Of a stretch of 64,000 nt of DNA, positions 45,411 to 57,349 are shown piece by piece. Both the position numbers and the translations under genes were made by a program. Source of the stretch: Incurvaria masculella. Lineage: Eukaryota > Arthropoda > Insecta > Lepidoptera > Incurvariidae. How positions within the stretch are numbered: the stretch's first letter is position 1; every line of letters starts with the position of its first letter. Location of the stretch: contig OX335653.1 of NCBI GenBank assembly GCA_946894095.1, forward strand, positions 7,135,001-7,199,000, given 5' to 3'. The notes under the pieces are model-generated. The model was not told where the DNA came from and made no database searches. It saw nothing but the letters and a program-made list of their open reading frames with translations.

Positions 45411-47860
45411 CTGCGACAACCATCCAACGTCACACCCTTCGTATTTGTATACACAATACGATTCAAATAATAATAGGACAGGGTTCGTGCCTAAGTTCAC
45501 TCGAATTTTCGCGGAAAAGTACAGTCGGTACAACCGCACGTACGGGGAACATTCACTTCAATATCAAAGGAAGCCTGACGCTTCTTTCCATCCATCGGAA
45601 TCGAGGTTCGATCCGAGTATGTGCGTCCACATGCTTTTGCATTTCCTTGTTTTGTAACGGCTCAAGACGGCCTGCTCACACAGGTGAATATCTCATGAGC
45701 AGGTCCCCAATTCTTTGGTATCTGTGTTTATCTATTTCCAGTGTATTTAGTTAATATGTGTTAGTTTGTGTCGGGTGTCCTCGAAAGTGCCACGGTTGCG
45801 TTGTTTTAAATATATGTTTGTTTAAATAATGTTCTTGGTTTAAATCTTGGAACAAATGTATACTTAGTAACAATATTATGTTGACAGTACAGTCCAAATG
45901 ACAAGTAACAGCCGCCAGTTGTTTATAGTTTCTTTATTGAACTGGCTTATAGTGCAAAGTACTTTTTATTTTATGTTCACACACATAAAGTGTAGATTTC
46001 GTCTTCTTAGCATATGTCCCATAGTGAAGTTCCCGGATGTATTTTTTATGGAACCTAACATGGATGGCTAATACCCACAACTACTACCATGATATTAGCC
46101 AAATACACTTTCCTTTACGAGCACGGCTTCATTGAACTGGATGGAAAACACGGACTATTTTTCATTGCCGCTTAAACATAGTTTCATCCAATTCGGTGGT
46201 ACTAACCCGGGTGGGCTTAATTCTACCACCTAGTAGGGGAAGGGGACCCACAGTTTTACATGGGTTCCGATACATGGGACAGCTCTTATTCGTAACGAAA
46301 TGCACTCATCCAACTCAGAAAGAGAAAGAAAGTGATGGATGACCGGGGCGAAGATTTTAACCCATAACCTCTTACATGAAAGGCATACCTCTAAACCCTA
46401 CACCACGAGCTGTACACTAGATTTAATTTTGTAGTGCATAGTTGCAGAAAGCACTAAAGGCACCATTCTTAAGACATAAGTATGTATTTATTAGATAATG
46501 AAACGTCGTCTTGGTCCTTTTTAAATGCAAAAAGGTTCTGGTTTGGTTCAAGAACAATGCAGCTCATATGTATGGAGTAAAGCAATATACATGTTTGAAT
46601 TGGGCAAATAAAGAAGCAATAGAGCTGCCTGACCTTCACTCATAGTTGTAAGCGTATCTTTTTAATTTATACTAATAAAGCGGGCATTGTTCTGCACCGC
46701 AGTTATTGCCCGAAAACCTAGAGAGCTAGGCTAGCCATTCGTTTTTAGTACCTATTCCAAATAGGCGTGCTGCATTTCTAAATGCAACAGAAACAAAACT
46801 ATGCACATAATGTCAACATGCTTGCTGTCCATCACCATTGAATTACTATGTATGTACAATTTTTTTTATTTTATGCCCTAGTTCTACAATGATTGAAAAC
46901 CGAGCCTCGAACATTGCGACTGGTGTGGCCTCCAAAAAAAATTCATATTCACACTTTGCTCATTAGTCAAGGCTCAATCTAACAAAAAACTTTGTGCCCA
47001 AGCGGTCATGCTGTTTTTAACAAAGTTTAAGGACATTGCCAGTTGAAAAAACGTCTTTAACTGAATAACTTTGCTTTCGTAAGTACTTGACTAGAGCTGC
47101 TATGCCTTCGGTGACATGCCAACTCCATCAAACTAACGTTAAATTATATTGTTCATTTATGGTCGTATGGGTGTAACAACCTGTTTCAACAGTTTATTCT
47201 TCTTCACAGTTCAAGTTGTAGTACTTACAAAATTGTATTTCAAAAGATTGTTATATATAAGGAAGTTAATTTTTCCCACAAATCTAGAGAATACAGTTGG
47301 ATCTTTCCTTCCAGGATCACCTTGAGAAGCTAATGAACTGACTGCGTTGAATACCCCGTGCAAAACTAATATTTAAATCACTGTTAGGAGCAAATTTCAA
47401 AATATTCGATTTATATAAATGCGCTCATTCATTGTTGACAGCATACAATTTAAAATCCTCTCGATCCTTTTTAAGTAGATAATACATAATGCACAAAAAA
47501 TCCTACAACACACAACCGGAGGTCCTTCAAAGAAGATGTGAGCACCTGGCTGTCCGGCATGTTTTTCGCAGCTCCCATGAAAGTTTGAAAGCCCATGGGC
47601 ATTGTTCGGCATCTCCTATGTGGATCCTGACGTACGCCATATGTCAATCTTAAAAAGGGTGAGCAGGGACATAAATACAGGAACAGATGTGACGGGAATC
47701 GCAGCCCGAGCACGGAAGTCGTCGCAGTGAATCATATTGATGCTCAAAAATACAACACCTCCACCAAGTTTGAGCCAACTGCACATAATTCGCTGCAACA
47801 GCTTCGGTGCGCGATGGTGTGGGGATGTAGTGGTTGTGTGGGGTCGTGGTGGCGACCAAC
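45411..47860. other. fru intron with one SINE
   Basis: 46041-46413 is a SINE, listed separately. Nothing else is supported. Confidence 0.55.
46041..46413 (-). mobile_element. SINE, tRNA-like head, near full length
   Basis: A minus-strand copy. The A tail appears as T residues at about 46041-46047, followed by 'aacctaacatggatggctaa', 'gaactggatggaaaacacgg', 'ctaccacctagtaggggaag' and 'acatgggttccgatacatgg'. The head has a decayed B box at about 46355. Same family as 3786-4197. It lies within fru in the sense orientation of that gene. Confidence 0.75.
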
Positions 47861-48070
47861 CTGCGCGTCGTAGTGTCGGTAGGAGATGTCGAGGTCATCG
47901 CGCGAGGGCGCGGAGGAGTTCTTGCGGCGGCGCTTCTCGGGCGGCGCGGGCGTGGGCGCGGGGCCGGAGGCAGGCGCGGGCGCGGCGGCGGGCGCGAGCG
48001 GCGCGCCGTAGGCCTCGCCGCGCGCCGACAGGTTCTCCGCGCTCGCGGACGGCGTCGACCTCTCCTCGAT
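47861..48070 (-). CDS. fru: Fruitless common exon with KRRRKNSS motif
   Basis: The acceptor 'gtcgtcggcag' ends at 48071 and the donor CAG|GTTGGT at 47861, phase 0 both ends, 70 residues. It starts IEERSTPSASAENLSARGEA, continues Ala/Pro-rich, then PEKRRRKNSSAPSRDDLDIS and YRHYDAQ. KRRRKNSS is shared with Drosophila Fru and is a likely nuclear-localisation signal. The exon is strongly GC-rich. A fragment of SINE body (48108-48180, minus) lies just upstream in the intron, about 40 bases from the acceptor. Confidence 0.92.
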
Positions 48071-48107
48071 CTGCCGACGACGATCTCATTTTATTAAATC
48101 CGATCCG

Positions 48108-48180
48108 GAGGCGTTTAACCCTACCACCTAGGAAGTAAGGAAGGAGACCTAGGGCTCTACGTTGATTCCGAACCACGCCC
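48108..48180 (-). mobile_element. SINE body fragment next to fru exon
   Basis: 'gtttaaccctaccacctagg', 'agtaaggaaggagaccta' and 'gattccgaaccacg' match the 5S-headed copy at 62.2 kb read in reverse. Confidence 0.6.
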
Positions 48181-49268
48181 AGTCTCAACAGTCGACCACA
48201 GTCCCAGAACTGCTTAGAATCGCATATCAATGGCGACAATAGTGTTAAAAGTAATTCTATAGCACCAAATTTCATAGTTTGAATGCTGCTTTATTTTAAC
48301 AATTGTATTTAAATGGAACTAAAACAGGATTAACATTCATGCGACAATTGCAGGTGATAGGCTCAATCGTTTCGTTGCTACCTGTCATTTCGTTAAAGGT
48401 TAATTACCATTGCCTTTCCGTAAGGAATTATTCCAACAAAAAATATTGACCTACATAGTTAGTCAGTTTGATGCTCTCTGTCACTTGCTCCAATATCCTG
48501 GCGAGTCTCGCTTGGTCTACCTCTTCTCCGACAGCTTAGCCAGCTTAGTACCTAGTCTACTTCTAAAACATAACATGTGTCCTAAAGTTTGCAATCTGCG
48601 CAGCAGCATAGCAGGAGCTATTAGTAAACCTCAATTATTGTTGTGTAGAAGGCCTTCTACCGTGTACAAAATCAATCAAAGGACAGTTTTCTGGGAAAAC
48701 GATATATTCAACAAAACATTTTTGAGAAGTGTGTATCCCAGCGCAACTTAACCATAAAACTTTATGTATACTGACAGATGCCAACTCATAATCATCTCCA
48801 GGTGGACAGGAGCGACGAACGATCTTCGACCAACTTCGAGAGGAACTTAAATGTGGAAAGAGAAATTTAAAAAGTAATCGTTATGTGGTTCGAAACTGAA
48901 GCAGAAAGCAGACGACGACCAGCAAAATCTTAGGTACCGTGTGGAAGAAAAAAGCAATCTGCCATTTGTCCAATGGAATAAATTTCGCAGACAAATTTAG
49001 CTCATGATCGCATCGTTGAATCCCTCAAGGTTTGGCAACTTTTATTATTATTACCACTGACCGAACTTTATAGACATCTAGACAAAATACCTAGTGGTTG
49101 ACCCTGAATTTTAACCAATGAACTAGGACATTAGATTATTCGAGACGAATAAAATCCAACCATCTTTATCCTTTATCTCAATAAAAACTTAGAAATAGGT
49201 ACTGCTTTCCGCGGAAAATGTTTGTTTTGCCTAAATCGGTAATTAAGTATAGCGGAACACATTCTCAC
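48181..49268. other. fru intron, nothing else seen
   Basis: AT-rich intron sequence. 'caggtggacaggagcgacga' at about 48801 resembles a decayed LINE reading frame but is too short to call. Confidence 0.5.
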
Positions 49269-49370
49269 CTTAGTATTTAATGTGTTGTTTTCAGTTAAAC
49301 CTCGGACTTGTAGACTCTCAGCTGTCTTCAGGAACATTGGCAGCATATTCTGCCCAACATTCACTTCGCC
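49269..49370 (-). CDS. fru: Fruitless BTB domain, third coding exon
   Basis: The acceptor 'tttttacag' ends at 49371. It encodes GEVNVGQNMLPMFLKTAESL, then QVRGLTENNTLNTK, 34 residues. The donor AAG|GTGAGA is at 49269, phase 0. It completes the BTB/POZ fold that dimerises the protein. 'GEVNVGQ..LPMFLKTAESLQVRGL' is nearly identical to Drosophila Fru and distinguishes it from other BTB factors. Residues about 89-122. Confidence 0.96.
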
Positions 49371-50014
49371 CTGTAAAAATATTCTTAATTATGGTGGGTT
49401 CAAGTTTTTACCTGGGTTAATGAGCGCGGTGCTCATCAGAAATGAGCTCACTGTAGCAGAATCAGCTAACTGTTGCAATTATTACATATTCAGTGGTAAG
49501 AGCATGTGAAATGGTTCGTTTCTTGTAAACTATTTGCTGAACATGCTAGGCTAAGTTTATGGGTTAAATGACAGGAAAAAAATCCCAAATCAAGCATGCA
49601 AAATAAATCATTAAGATATCTTTGTGATCATAAAATATTGTTGCTAGTCAATTGAATTAGCGTCCTTCAAGCATATTCAAGAAGGAAAATCCTCTTTTCT
49701 TTATCGTTACTGCATTCAGTGACAAATCAATAAAAAAGTGGATGCTAATTAAGTTTGTAACAACTGGATAATTGAGTTTACACCTACTGTTAATGTGAAT
49801 AGACCATACTTTTGAGCTCACACATACAACCCATCATTTTGAATGATATAATCAGTAAAACTGCATTCACTTTATGCAAAACAGACGACACCGAATCCAA
49901 CTTCAACTCTCTTTATGGATATTAGAAAATAGCTTTTTGTCATAGGCAAAATTTAATTGAGCTGGAACTAAGGAACTGGTTGAAAATTTCACCTGAATGC
50001 TATTCCACTCTTAC
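49371..50014. other. fru intron within the BTB-coding region
   Basis: 644 bases of AT-rich intron. No features seen. Confidence 0.6.
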
Positions 50015-50152
50015 CTTGTACATGAAATCCAGTAGGGACTTCATCTCGCAGAAGCGCACATCTTTGAGGAATATGATGGGATGCGGGTGTGAGTTCTGGA
50101 GGAATATGGTCTCGAAGTACGGCGAGCACGCCGACAGAATAGTCTGGTGCGC
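50015..50152 (-). CDS. fru: Fruitless BTB domain, second coding exon
   Basis: The acceptor 'tgtcggcag' ends at 50153 and the donor AAG|GTAAGA at 50015, phase 0 both ends, 46 residues: [40 protein letters not shown] and LDFMYK. This is the core of the BTB/POZ domain ([29 protein letters not shown] across the junction). Residues about 43-88. Confidence 0.97.
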
Positions 50153-50319
50153 CTGCCGACACAACATAACTACGATTACACATCTCACTATATTTCTACA
50201 TTTTCACCATTATTGTTATAGGTTCCTATTAGCCCTAGGTAGGATTATGATATGAACACTTATAAAGCTGCAAAATTTTTATTCAGAGAGCTAGGCAAAT
50301 AGTTATGTATAATATTTAA

Positions 50320-50836
50320 GGTGGGCCATCCCGCTCAACTCCCCTCACAAACGGGGAAAGAAGATCACGCCCATATTTCTTATTAGAGATCCCAAATTTT
50401 GCTCAAAATAGCTTTATTTGATCGAACTAAATGTCTGATGACCGTTGGCATTGTAAAATTGTGTTTGGTTTCAAAGTTATAAGGTCCGAAATTTCGAACG
50501 TAAACCACAACCGCTGTAGTAAAAAATCTAACAAAAACCAAATAGATTATAAATCTTGATTAAATAAGCTATGTCTAATGACTAATCTTTTTAAGATTTT
50601 CTTACTTTATCATTACGTAATAAACCACCAAAGTTATTGTATAAAACGCGCGAAAAATTCGAACTTTCGGACGTTATAACTTAGAAATCAAACACAATTT
50701 TACAATGCCAACGGTCATCAGACATCTAGTTCGATCAAATAAAGCTCTTTTGAGCAAAATATGGGATCTTTGATAAGAAATATGGGCGTGATCTTCTTTC
50801 CCCGTTTGTAAGGGGAGTGGAGCGGGTTGGGCCACC
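50320..50836. mobile_element. Long foldback element flanked by TTAA (517 bp)
   Basis: TTAA lies at 50316-50319 and 50837-50840, immediately outside inverted ends 'ggtgggccatcccgctcaac' and its near complement. The inversion runs for about 180 bases on each side ('acaaacggggaaagaagatc', 'catcagacat', 'tgccaacggtcatcag'), with a unique middle of about 120 bases. TTAA target duplications are the hallmark of piggyBac-type transposition, so this is probably a non-autonomous piggyBac-like foldback. It lies in the fru intron before the second BTB exon. A decayed relative is at 57072-57330. Confidence 0.7.
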
Positions 50837-50865
50837 TTAAGTGCCAAATCTAATATACAGGATGT

Positions 50866-51121
50866 CCTAGGCTGAAATAAATAGTCGCAACAGAAATTAG
50901 ACTAACGAAAAGTAGTAGTTATGTTGTTACTGCACTATACTTTCTTTTGTAAATTGTTTTTTTTTTTTGGCGTAATAAAGAATTTTCAATCAATCAAACA
51001 ATCAATTACTTTGTGATATCACTTTGCATTACTTTGACATTTCGTGAATACAAATGTGTCAAAGTAACGTCACAAAGTACTACTGTAAGTTGCTGTTACT
51101 ACTATTTATCTCAGCCCTAGA
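50866..51121. mobile_element. Foldback element adjacent to the TTAA element
   Basis: 'cctaggctgaaataaatagt' at the left end mirrors 'actatttatctcagccctag' at the right. Inner sequences such as 'tttgtgatatcactttgc' and 'gtcaaagtaacgtcacaaag' are also inverted. A 12-T run is at about 50961. It is a second non-autonomous element that landed next to the first. Confidence 0.6.
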
Positions 51122-52839
51122 AACGGTCAGGAATATCTAAGGATCGTGATATGTATCATATGCATAGTGCAATGATGAGAGGTTTTTTATGTCAATTATT
51201 TCCAATTTTACCATTTTCTAATAAAGTAAATGCATACGATAGCGTGATCGCGCTCTAAGCTCGCACAAGGGTAGCGAACTTAATCCACCCTGCCGCCTCC
51301 GCCGCACAGATTAAATCAGAATAAAATTAAAACTTTGAAAACTCATATCTTGAAAACAAGTATAGGTAGGCCATTTTTATTTCTGTAATGTATTAGATTT
51401 TAAACAATTACTCATTTCAAAATTTTTGACCGAGACTCGGACACACTGGATATGTATGTTTATAAGATCTTTTACATGTCATGCCGACAGTGAAAGAGGT
51501 TTTAAAACAGTGGGAAGAAAAAGGGTAATTTGTCGGAATGCTTCACCACGGTCTTTAGAATACTTTTTACTATTGAAAAATTTTTCAAAATTAATATAGA
51601 AAAAGTATTAGCTGTTTTCATCAGGTCTAAGATCAATCGCTAAGATCATCCATTTCGCTCGCTGATAAGAGCATTTGAGGCATACATTAATTCGCCTGTC
51701 CATGACTTTTTTGCATCTGTGTAGAAATATGAAATAATATGTGTTGAAAATAAATATGTATCTACGATTTATCGATAAGTGATGTGTAACTCATAATAGA
51801 GGTTCTGTTATGATATTTCGTTCCCCAATTCGCGGTAGTGACTGCCGTTATATTATAATTTAGCCTGCATAAAATTAAAACTTCTTTAGTTACTTCGATA
51901 GCATTGCATTTTAAGATATGAGGTAACATGAAACTAATACAGTCAAAGGAAAATAAAGCAAATTAGATTTATTGAGATTTTTGTCTGAACTGGTAAGTTA
52001 GGTACGTACCTACAAAGCTAGGTACTTGCTTAACTTAACTAACTTGCTTAAATATAATCCAAAACCTGTTTTCCAACATGACATGGTAGTGTTATACACA
52101 TACACAAAGGGGAATTAATATCAAACTTCAGGTTATGTCAAGTACAGTTAGACTGTCCGCTGCATTGGTGAACCACTTAGGGCAGAGTATTGGTAAAGTG
52201 TGCACTCTGTAATATGCCATATAGGCTGTGGCATATACAGCACACAAGCTGTCACTTTCATATATGTAATATTATGCTCAAATGATATGATAATGATAAC
52301 TCAATTATAAATTAAATTGCAATATAATTAGCTTTAAGTAAGTATTGAATTCACTCCGATTGTGAAAGTTAGGGCCTTTTTCACGTAGTCGCTTAATCGC
52401 CACATATTAAGGGCCTTTCTAAGCAGCTTGCAAGCAATACCAGTACAAGATAATCGGCACATTAGTAATAAATGCCCTTTAAGTGTTGATTTAAATAAAT
52501 GTAACTAAATGGAAATGGAAAAACTGTAGTTTAAAATTTTCAAGAATGCTTTTGTCCACTTCTTTTATTCAATATGCTATTTGCACATTTGATTGTGACA
52601 TACTAACAAATGTAGAAACCTTTGCTTCCGAAGGCCTAAAGTCAATTTGAGCATATTTAATTTTTAATGGTGCATATCTAAATACTTTGAGCTAGGTAGA
52701 ATTTTTCACCAAGATATGCTATTTCATTCTAACTAAGAATAAGAGCAGTAAGTATGCTTGCATACTAATGATGAGTCGTATACACTATGTATAAAATTCA
52801 CAATGTATGAAAGTAGTTTTTTGCATAACATATTTACAG
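51122..52839. other. fru intron; one dispersed repeat
   Basis: 52378-52500 is the inverse copy of the 3.1 kb repeat ('ggcctttctaagcagctt', 'gcaataccagtacaag'). Otherwise AT-rich and featureless. Confidence 0.55.
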
Positions 52840-54250
52840 AAACAATACAGCAGGCCTGCTGGAAGAGTCAATCCCATAAGCACACCGAGGCAAAACGTCA
52901 TGCCAACTGACAAGGTATAATCATAGAAAAAAGAGGGCTACGGCGAGTATGGCACAGTACCCGCCATCCCGAAGACAAGAAACATCTAAATATAGCCACA
53001 CCAGTCCTTAAAAAAGCAATAAAAGAATCTGAAAATGCTACCACGAAAGCTTATTTAGAGTCTCTTACTGCAAAAAGTGACACAAACGACTTTCTGTGGA
53101 AAGCTTGCGAAGCAACAACTCATCCCGCTAATCCTAAGCCTCCTAATCGAAAATTTAATAATAACTGGACTAGAACAGGGCAAGAAACGGCTCAAACATT
53201 TGCAAATCACCTTTCAATACAAACCGAACGATGCAGATCCTAAAACTGATGAATTGCCAATTGATCAAGTTCTGCAACAAGACTTCCAACATGACGTTCC
53301 AATGGAATCGGTAACTCCCTAAAAAGTAAAGCTATCAACAAAATGGATCCCCAAAATGGAAACCCATCCACGAAGTTGAAGGAATACTGCTCCTCTGACT
53401 TTCTTTACGTGCAGCAGGCATTTGACAGAGTTAGGCACATGGACCGGCTATAACAAATCAAGAAGCTTCTACCTACCTGCTACTATAATACACTAAAATA
53501 TCTCTCCAATAGATTTTTCTAAGTAATCGGAAATAAGAGGGCGACTGCACCTCAATATTTCATAAAGTCCTCAGGAGTGCCTCAAAGTTTCGTCATAGGT
53601 CCCACTCTTTACACAATATTTACGTCAGATGTCCCAGAAACTCCAGGTGTTATGGTGACAACATTCGCTGACGATACAGTACTCACGGCTACTGATAAAC
53701 TACCAGAAGAAACATCGAAATCCTTGCAACAAATTCGACTGTCGACAGATGGCCTAAAACATGGAGAATAAAGTCCAGTGCTTCCAAATTGGTGCATGTA
53801 ATCTTTACCTTACAGAGAGAAAATGATCTGGTAATGTATCTAGATCGCCGGCTAACTTGGAAAAAGCATACAAGAAATGTACTGGTTGCTGGGACAAAAC
53901 TCCAAGCTGACTCTAGACAACAAGCTCTTTATATAAAAATCAGTCCTGAAACCAATGGAAATAAAAAATGGGGCTTAACGAGTGATTCAACATAAAACAT
54001 CATCCAAAGAGCACAGAACTACATCCAGAAGCAAATCTCCAATAATACATCCTGGTTTATTCGAAAATCAGAAGTTTATGAATACCTCCACATCCACACA
54101 GTCCAGGACGATATGAAAACTTAATATGAGAAATACCCCACCCACTGGCTGCAAAACTAACAATAACAGATATGGTTGATCACCTCAAACAGCGCAAGAT
54201 TCTCCAAGACCACATTGGCTTTCTAGTTTTACCCATAAAACTAGCACTCT
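52840..54250 (+). pseudogene. Jockey-like non-LTR retrotransposon, degenerate reverse transcriptase
   Basis: Several short frames in order belong to one decayed ORF2. 52930-53240 reads EKRGLRRVWHSTRHPEDKKH and later FLWKACEATTHPANPKPP, the pre-RT region of jockey-clade elements ('W...R.P.DK..L'). 53395-53450 reads FLYVQQAFDRV (RT block). 53565-53770 reads SGVPQSFVIGPTLYTIFTSD followed by TFADDTVLTAT, with the catalytic FADD at 53664-53675. 53834-53930 reads YLDRRLTWKKHTRNV (thumb region). Frameshifts and stops separate them, so it is inactive. It sits antisense to fru in a large intron. No 5' end, poly(A) tail or target duplication could be fixed. Confidence 0.85.
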
Positions 54251-55919
54251 ACCAATTTATATAGTTAATTTTATGCCTATCTTAGGCATATGCTTTGATT
54301 TTACGAGTACCAAGTAATATTAAGCGAGTGCAAAATGTAATAAGTCTATTGCAAAGAAAATATTGTTTTCCAAACCCACAAGTAATGTCAGAATAAAAAT
54401 ATTAGATCAGAATTCAAAATATTATATCATTCATAACTATAAGTTTGTGTAGTAGTAAGCAGATCAAAATATTTGGAAGTTGCATTATTGTAAACTGCAT
54501 GATGAATGTTTATGTACTGTTGTTATGTTTACTGTATGCTACTTAAGCCTGTGTTGCTGGCGTACACATATCTGAGGAAGTAGAAACGCAATGTTTTCAA
54601 TACTTCTTTCTTTCCATTTGTCTCCTGTGGAATGTTACCCGAATGAACGGATTGCTGCATAACCTCTGAATGAAACGGCCTTTGTTAGTTCCTATGATAT
54701 ATGTACCACATTGAGGAAATAAATGAATACAATTTCTTATAAATCTCTATTCCAATTAATGTATGCCTCTAAAAACAAACATAAATACCGTTTTGTACGC
54801 TAAAAGTGTGTAATGTCTGCAAAGCTCAACATCAACCTTTTAGCTTTCCAAGAAAAAAATATTGTATCAGAATTTTTACTCTAATTCATTTCTTCCCATC
54901 AAATTAAGAACATATTTGACATACACATAGGCAAACCCACCTACACAAATAGTCACCAGGGCCAATGCTCTTTCGCAAAAGGTCAATGCAATAGATTTAA
55001 ATTGACGTGATTGACTGTTTCAGTTTTGAGTAATGTTTAAAATTACCGTGCCTGCTTGATAAAGTATCCTCTTTTAAAGCAAGCCAATTTCTATGGTTCT
55101 GAACTTTTACGTTGAAAATCAACCCTCCTAATAGAAATGATGATGTCGTAGTGATATTAAGCAGGTTTTAGCATAGGTGAACAAGAACACAGCATACACA
55201 CAGGCTCAACTCTAGGTGTGTTAAGCCTGCTATTAATATTAGGGCACTAGAAAAAACTGACTCGCCGCATAGCTTGAGGCAGGTTTCTAGAACCGGTATC
55301 CATTTACCATAAAAAGTCTATAAAACTTAAAACCTAAGAGGCATAAAAGGTGCACAAAAAACAGGCAAGTATGAACTCTGAAGTTATTAGAAGCTAGACA
55401 CTTTTCATCTTTCCAAGGGCAATGATGACAGTCACGAATTTTATAAGTGATATAAATGTTTTTTTTCCGAATAAGAACTCAATGGTATGGTAAGGTACTA
55501 TAAATTATACTGTAAACTATAAATTCGATATAATAAAATAATCATGATTAGACCTTTCAAATCGATAGCAATGAATAATGCAAAATAGAATGTATGTATC
55601 CAATTTAGGTTGAAAGAAAACCGAGATCTACTTCTACTCTAGCAATGTGTGGTTATTTATTTTGAAAATGGCTTATCAATTTGGAGTGTAGGGGTTGCTG
55701 GTTTTAAGACAAAAACATTCTGAGTGTGAAAAATGTTAGGTGATATGTGCAGCCATGTAATTGTTTTTATGTTGCAGGACATGAATGGCACACACCACAC
55801 GTACTCCCGTGATATAAGCCCAATTCACCTCATGGGAACTAGGTGGCATTCCAGGATATTCCTAGTATTTCACAGCTACCTACATTGTAATAAATACTAA
55901 TCCCGCCTGGGTTAGTAAC

Positions 55920-56022
55920 CTGTAATGATGTTCTAGAAGTGTGGAAACATTAACTATTTAAAAAAGTGAGTTGATATTTAGTTGCGAATTCGAACTCATT
56001 CTTACTCTGAATGGACCCCCTG
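55920..56022. mobile_element. Half of MITE family F2
   Basis: The reverse complement of 12690-12792 over 103 bases with only about two or three differences ('ttctagaagtgtggaaacat', 'gttgatatttagttgcgaat', 'actctgaatggaccccctg'). The other end of the element is absent. It is inserted between two SINE fragments of opposite orientation. Confidence 0.8.
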
Positions 56023-57071
56023 GCATGGCATCTAGTTTCAATGTGGTGTATTGGATTAATATAAAGACAGTAGGTGTGATATTAGCCAGTAATATTGTCC
56101 AGTAATATTAAACAAAAACATACAAATATGTATTTAAGGTTTTACTGTAAGAACCACCATGTCTGACAAGCATTTTTTGTTTTCGTAAAAGTATTTTTTT
56201 TACAAACATGGTTATGGAAAAATTTGGCATGGAAGCATTTTATGATTCAGATCATTAAGATGGCAACACTTAAAACAATTATGGAGTAAAAGGTTTTTGG
56301 TGCAGTCTCGTTGTATTTCAGAGCGTAACCACTCGTTGCAGCCAAAGTAGCAATCGACAGGCCGGTGCTTCGTCGCGTCAGTGCAAAATATTGACTGACA
56401 CTTGCTGTCAATTTTGACACCTAGTACTACTACCATTCGAAATTACAACAACTAATTCCGGGCAATCGTTATTGCGCCATGGTTCACTAAAAACTTTGAA
56501 ATTAACGAATAACTTAACGCGCCAGTTGTTGCTAAAGAAATTGAGCGGTTCAAGCAAAATGCTTGGCTTCTCACCCAAACCCACTAGCCCCTGAGCTGTT
56601 GGACACTTCAAAACTGGTCAAGAGACTGAAAAGAGGCCAAGTTTTATAAATAGGGCAGCCGAAGCATTGGCTTTGTCTCCTGTAAAGTCCTAACCTCACT
56701 GAAGACATCCAATTATAGTCTGTCGACTTCTTGTAAATATATAATAGGAACAAAAAAATCTAATAGATTTAAAGAAATTTGGTCCGTTCAATCCAAGATG
56801 CGACTAAAATAGTTAAGGATATATTTAATGTATATTAAATACATCCTTAATTTATTAATTTAACGTATATTGTAGGATTTAATCAATAAATAGCAATAGT
56901 AACCATTTAGAAATAATATTGTTCAGATATTCGGCTTTTTGATGCTGTTTGAGATTGGATTAATATGTAATCATACTCAATCTATCAGATTTTTTTTTTC
57001 GAACCTAGGGGGATTCCGTCGTTCCTCAATTGTAATTGGTAAACTTTTGCACACTTTCAATACTCAAAACT

Positions 57072-57330
57072 TATTTATTTGATAGAACTTGATGACCATT
57101 GGCATTGTAAAATAGTGCTTGGTTTCTAAGTTATAAGGTCCGAAAGTTGGAATTTTTTGTTCATTTTATACAGTAACTTTAGACGTGGATTACTCAATGA
57201 TAAAATAAAAACACCTTAAAAAAGTTAGTCACCAGACCTACCTAGCTTGTTTCATGAAGATTTATATTCAAGTTGGTTTTTGTTTGATTTTTAAATTCAG
57301 CGGTCGTGATTTAGATTAGCTATAAGTTGT
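57072..57330. repeat. Decayed partial copy of the TTAA foldback element
   Basis: 'tgatgaccattggcattgta' followed by 'ttggtttctaagttataagg' and 'tccgaaag' matches one arm of 50320-50836. Further blocks match the centre ('ttaaaaaagttagtcaccag' versus 'actaatctttttaag'). Confidence 0.55.
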
Positions 57331-57349
57331 TTTGTAATTAAAATTATCG

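Larger units (their letters stand above)
54251..57349. other. fru intron, repeats only
   Basis: No exon. It contains a compound insertion at about 55780-56115: a SINE fragment (minus) at 55780-55919, half of MITE family F2 at 55920-56022, and a SINE 3' fragment (plus) at about 56021-56115. It also has a hairpin at 56813-56850 with 17-base arms (one mismatch) ending TTAAGGAT/ATCCTTAA, and a decayed TTAA-element copy at 57072-57330. Confidence 0.6.

Noticed and set aside
44955..45539. Long minus-strand frame ending in Ser-Leu repeats
   Set aside because: Only 45192-45410 is exon. The repeat part is the CT microsatellite translated past a good GTGAGT donor.
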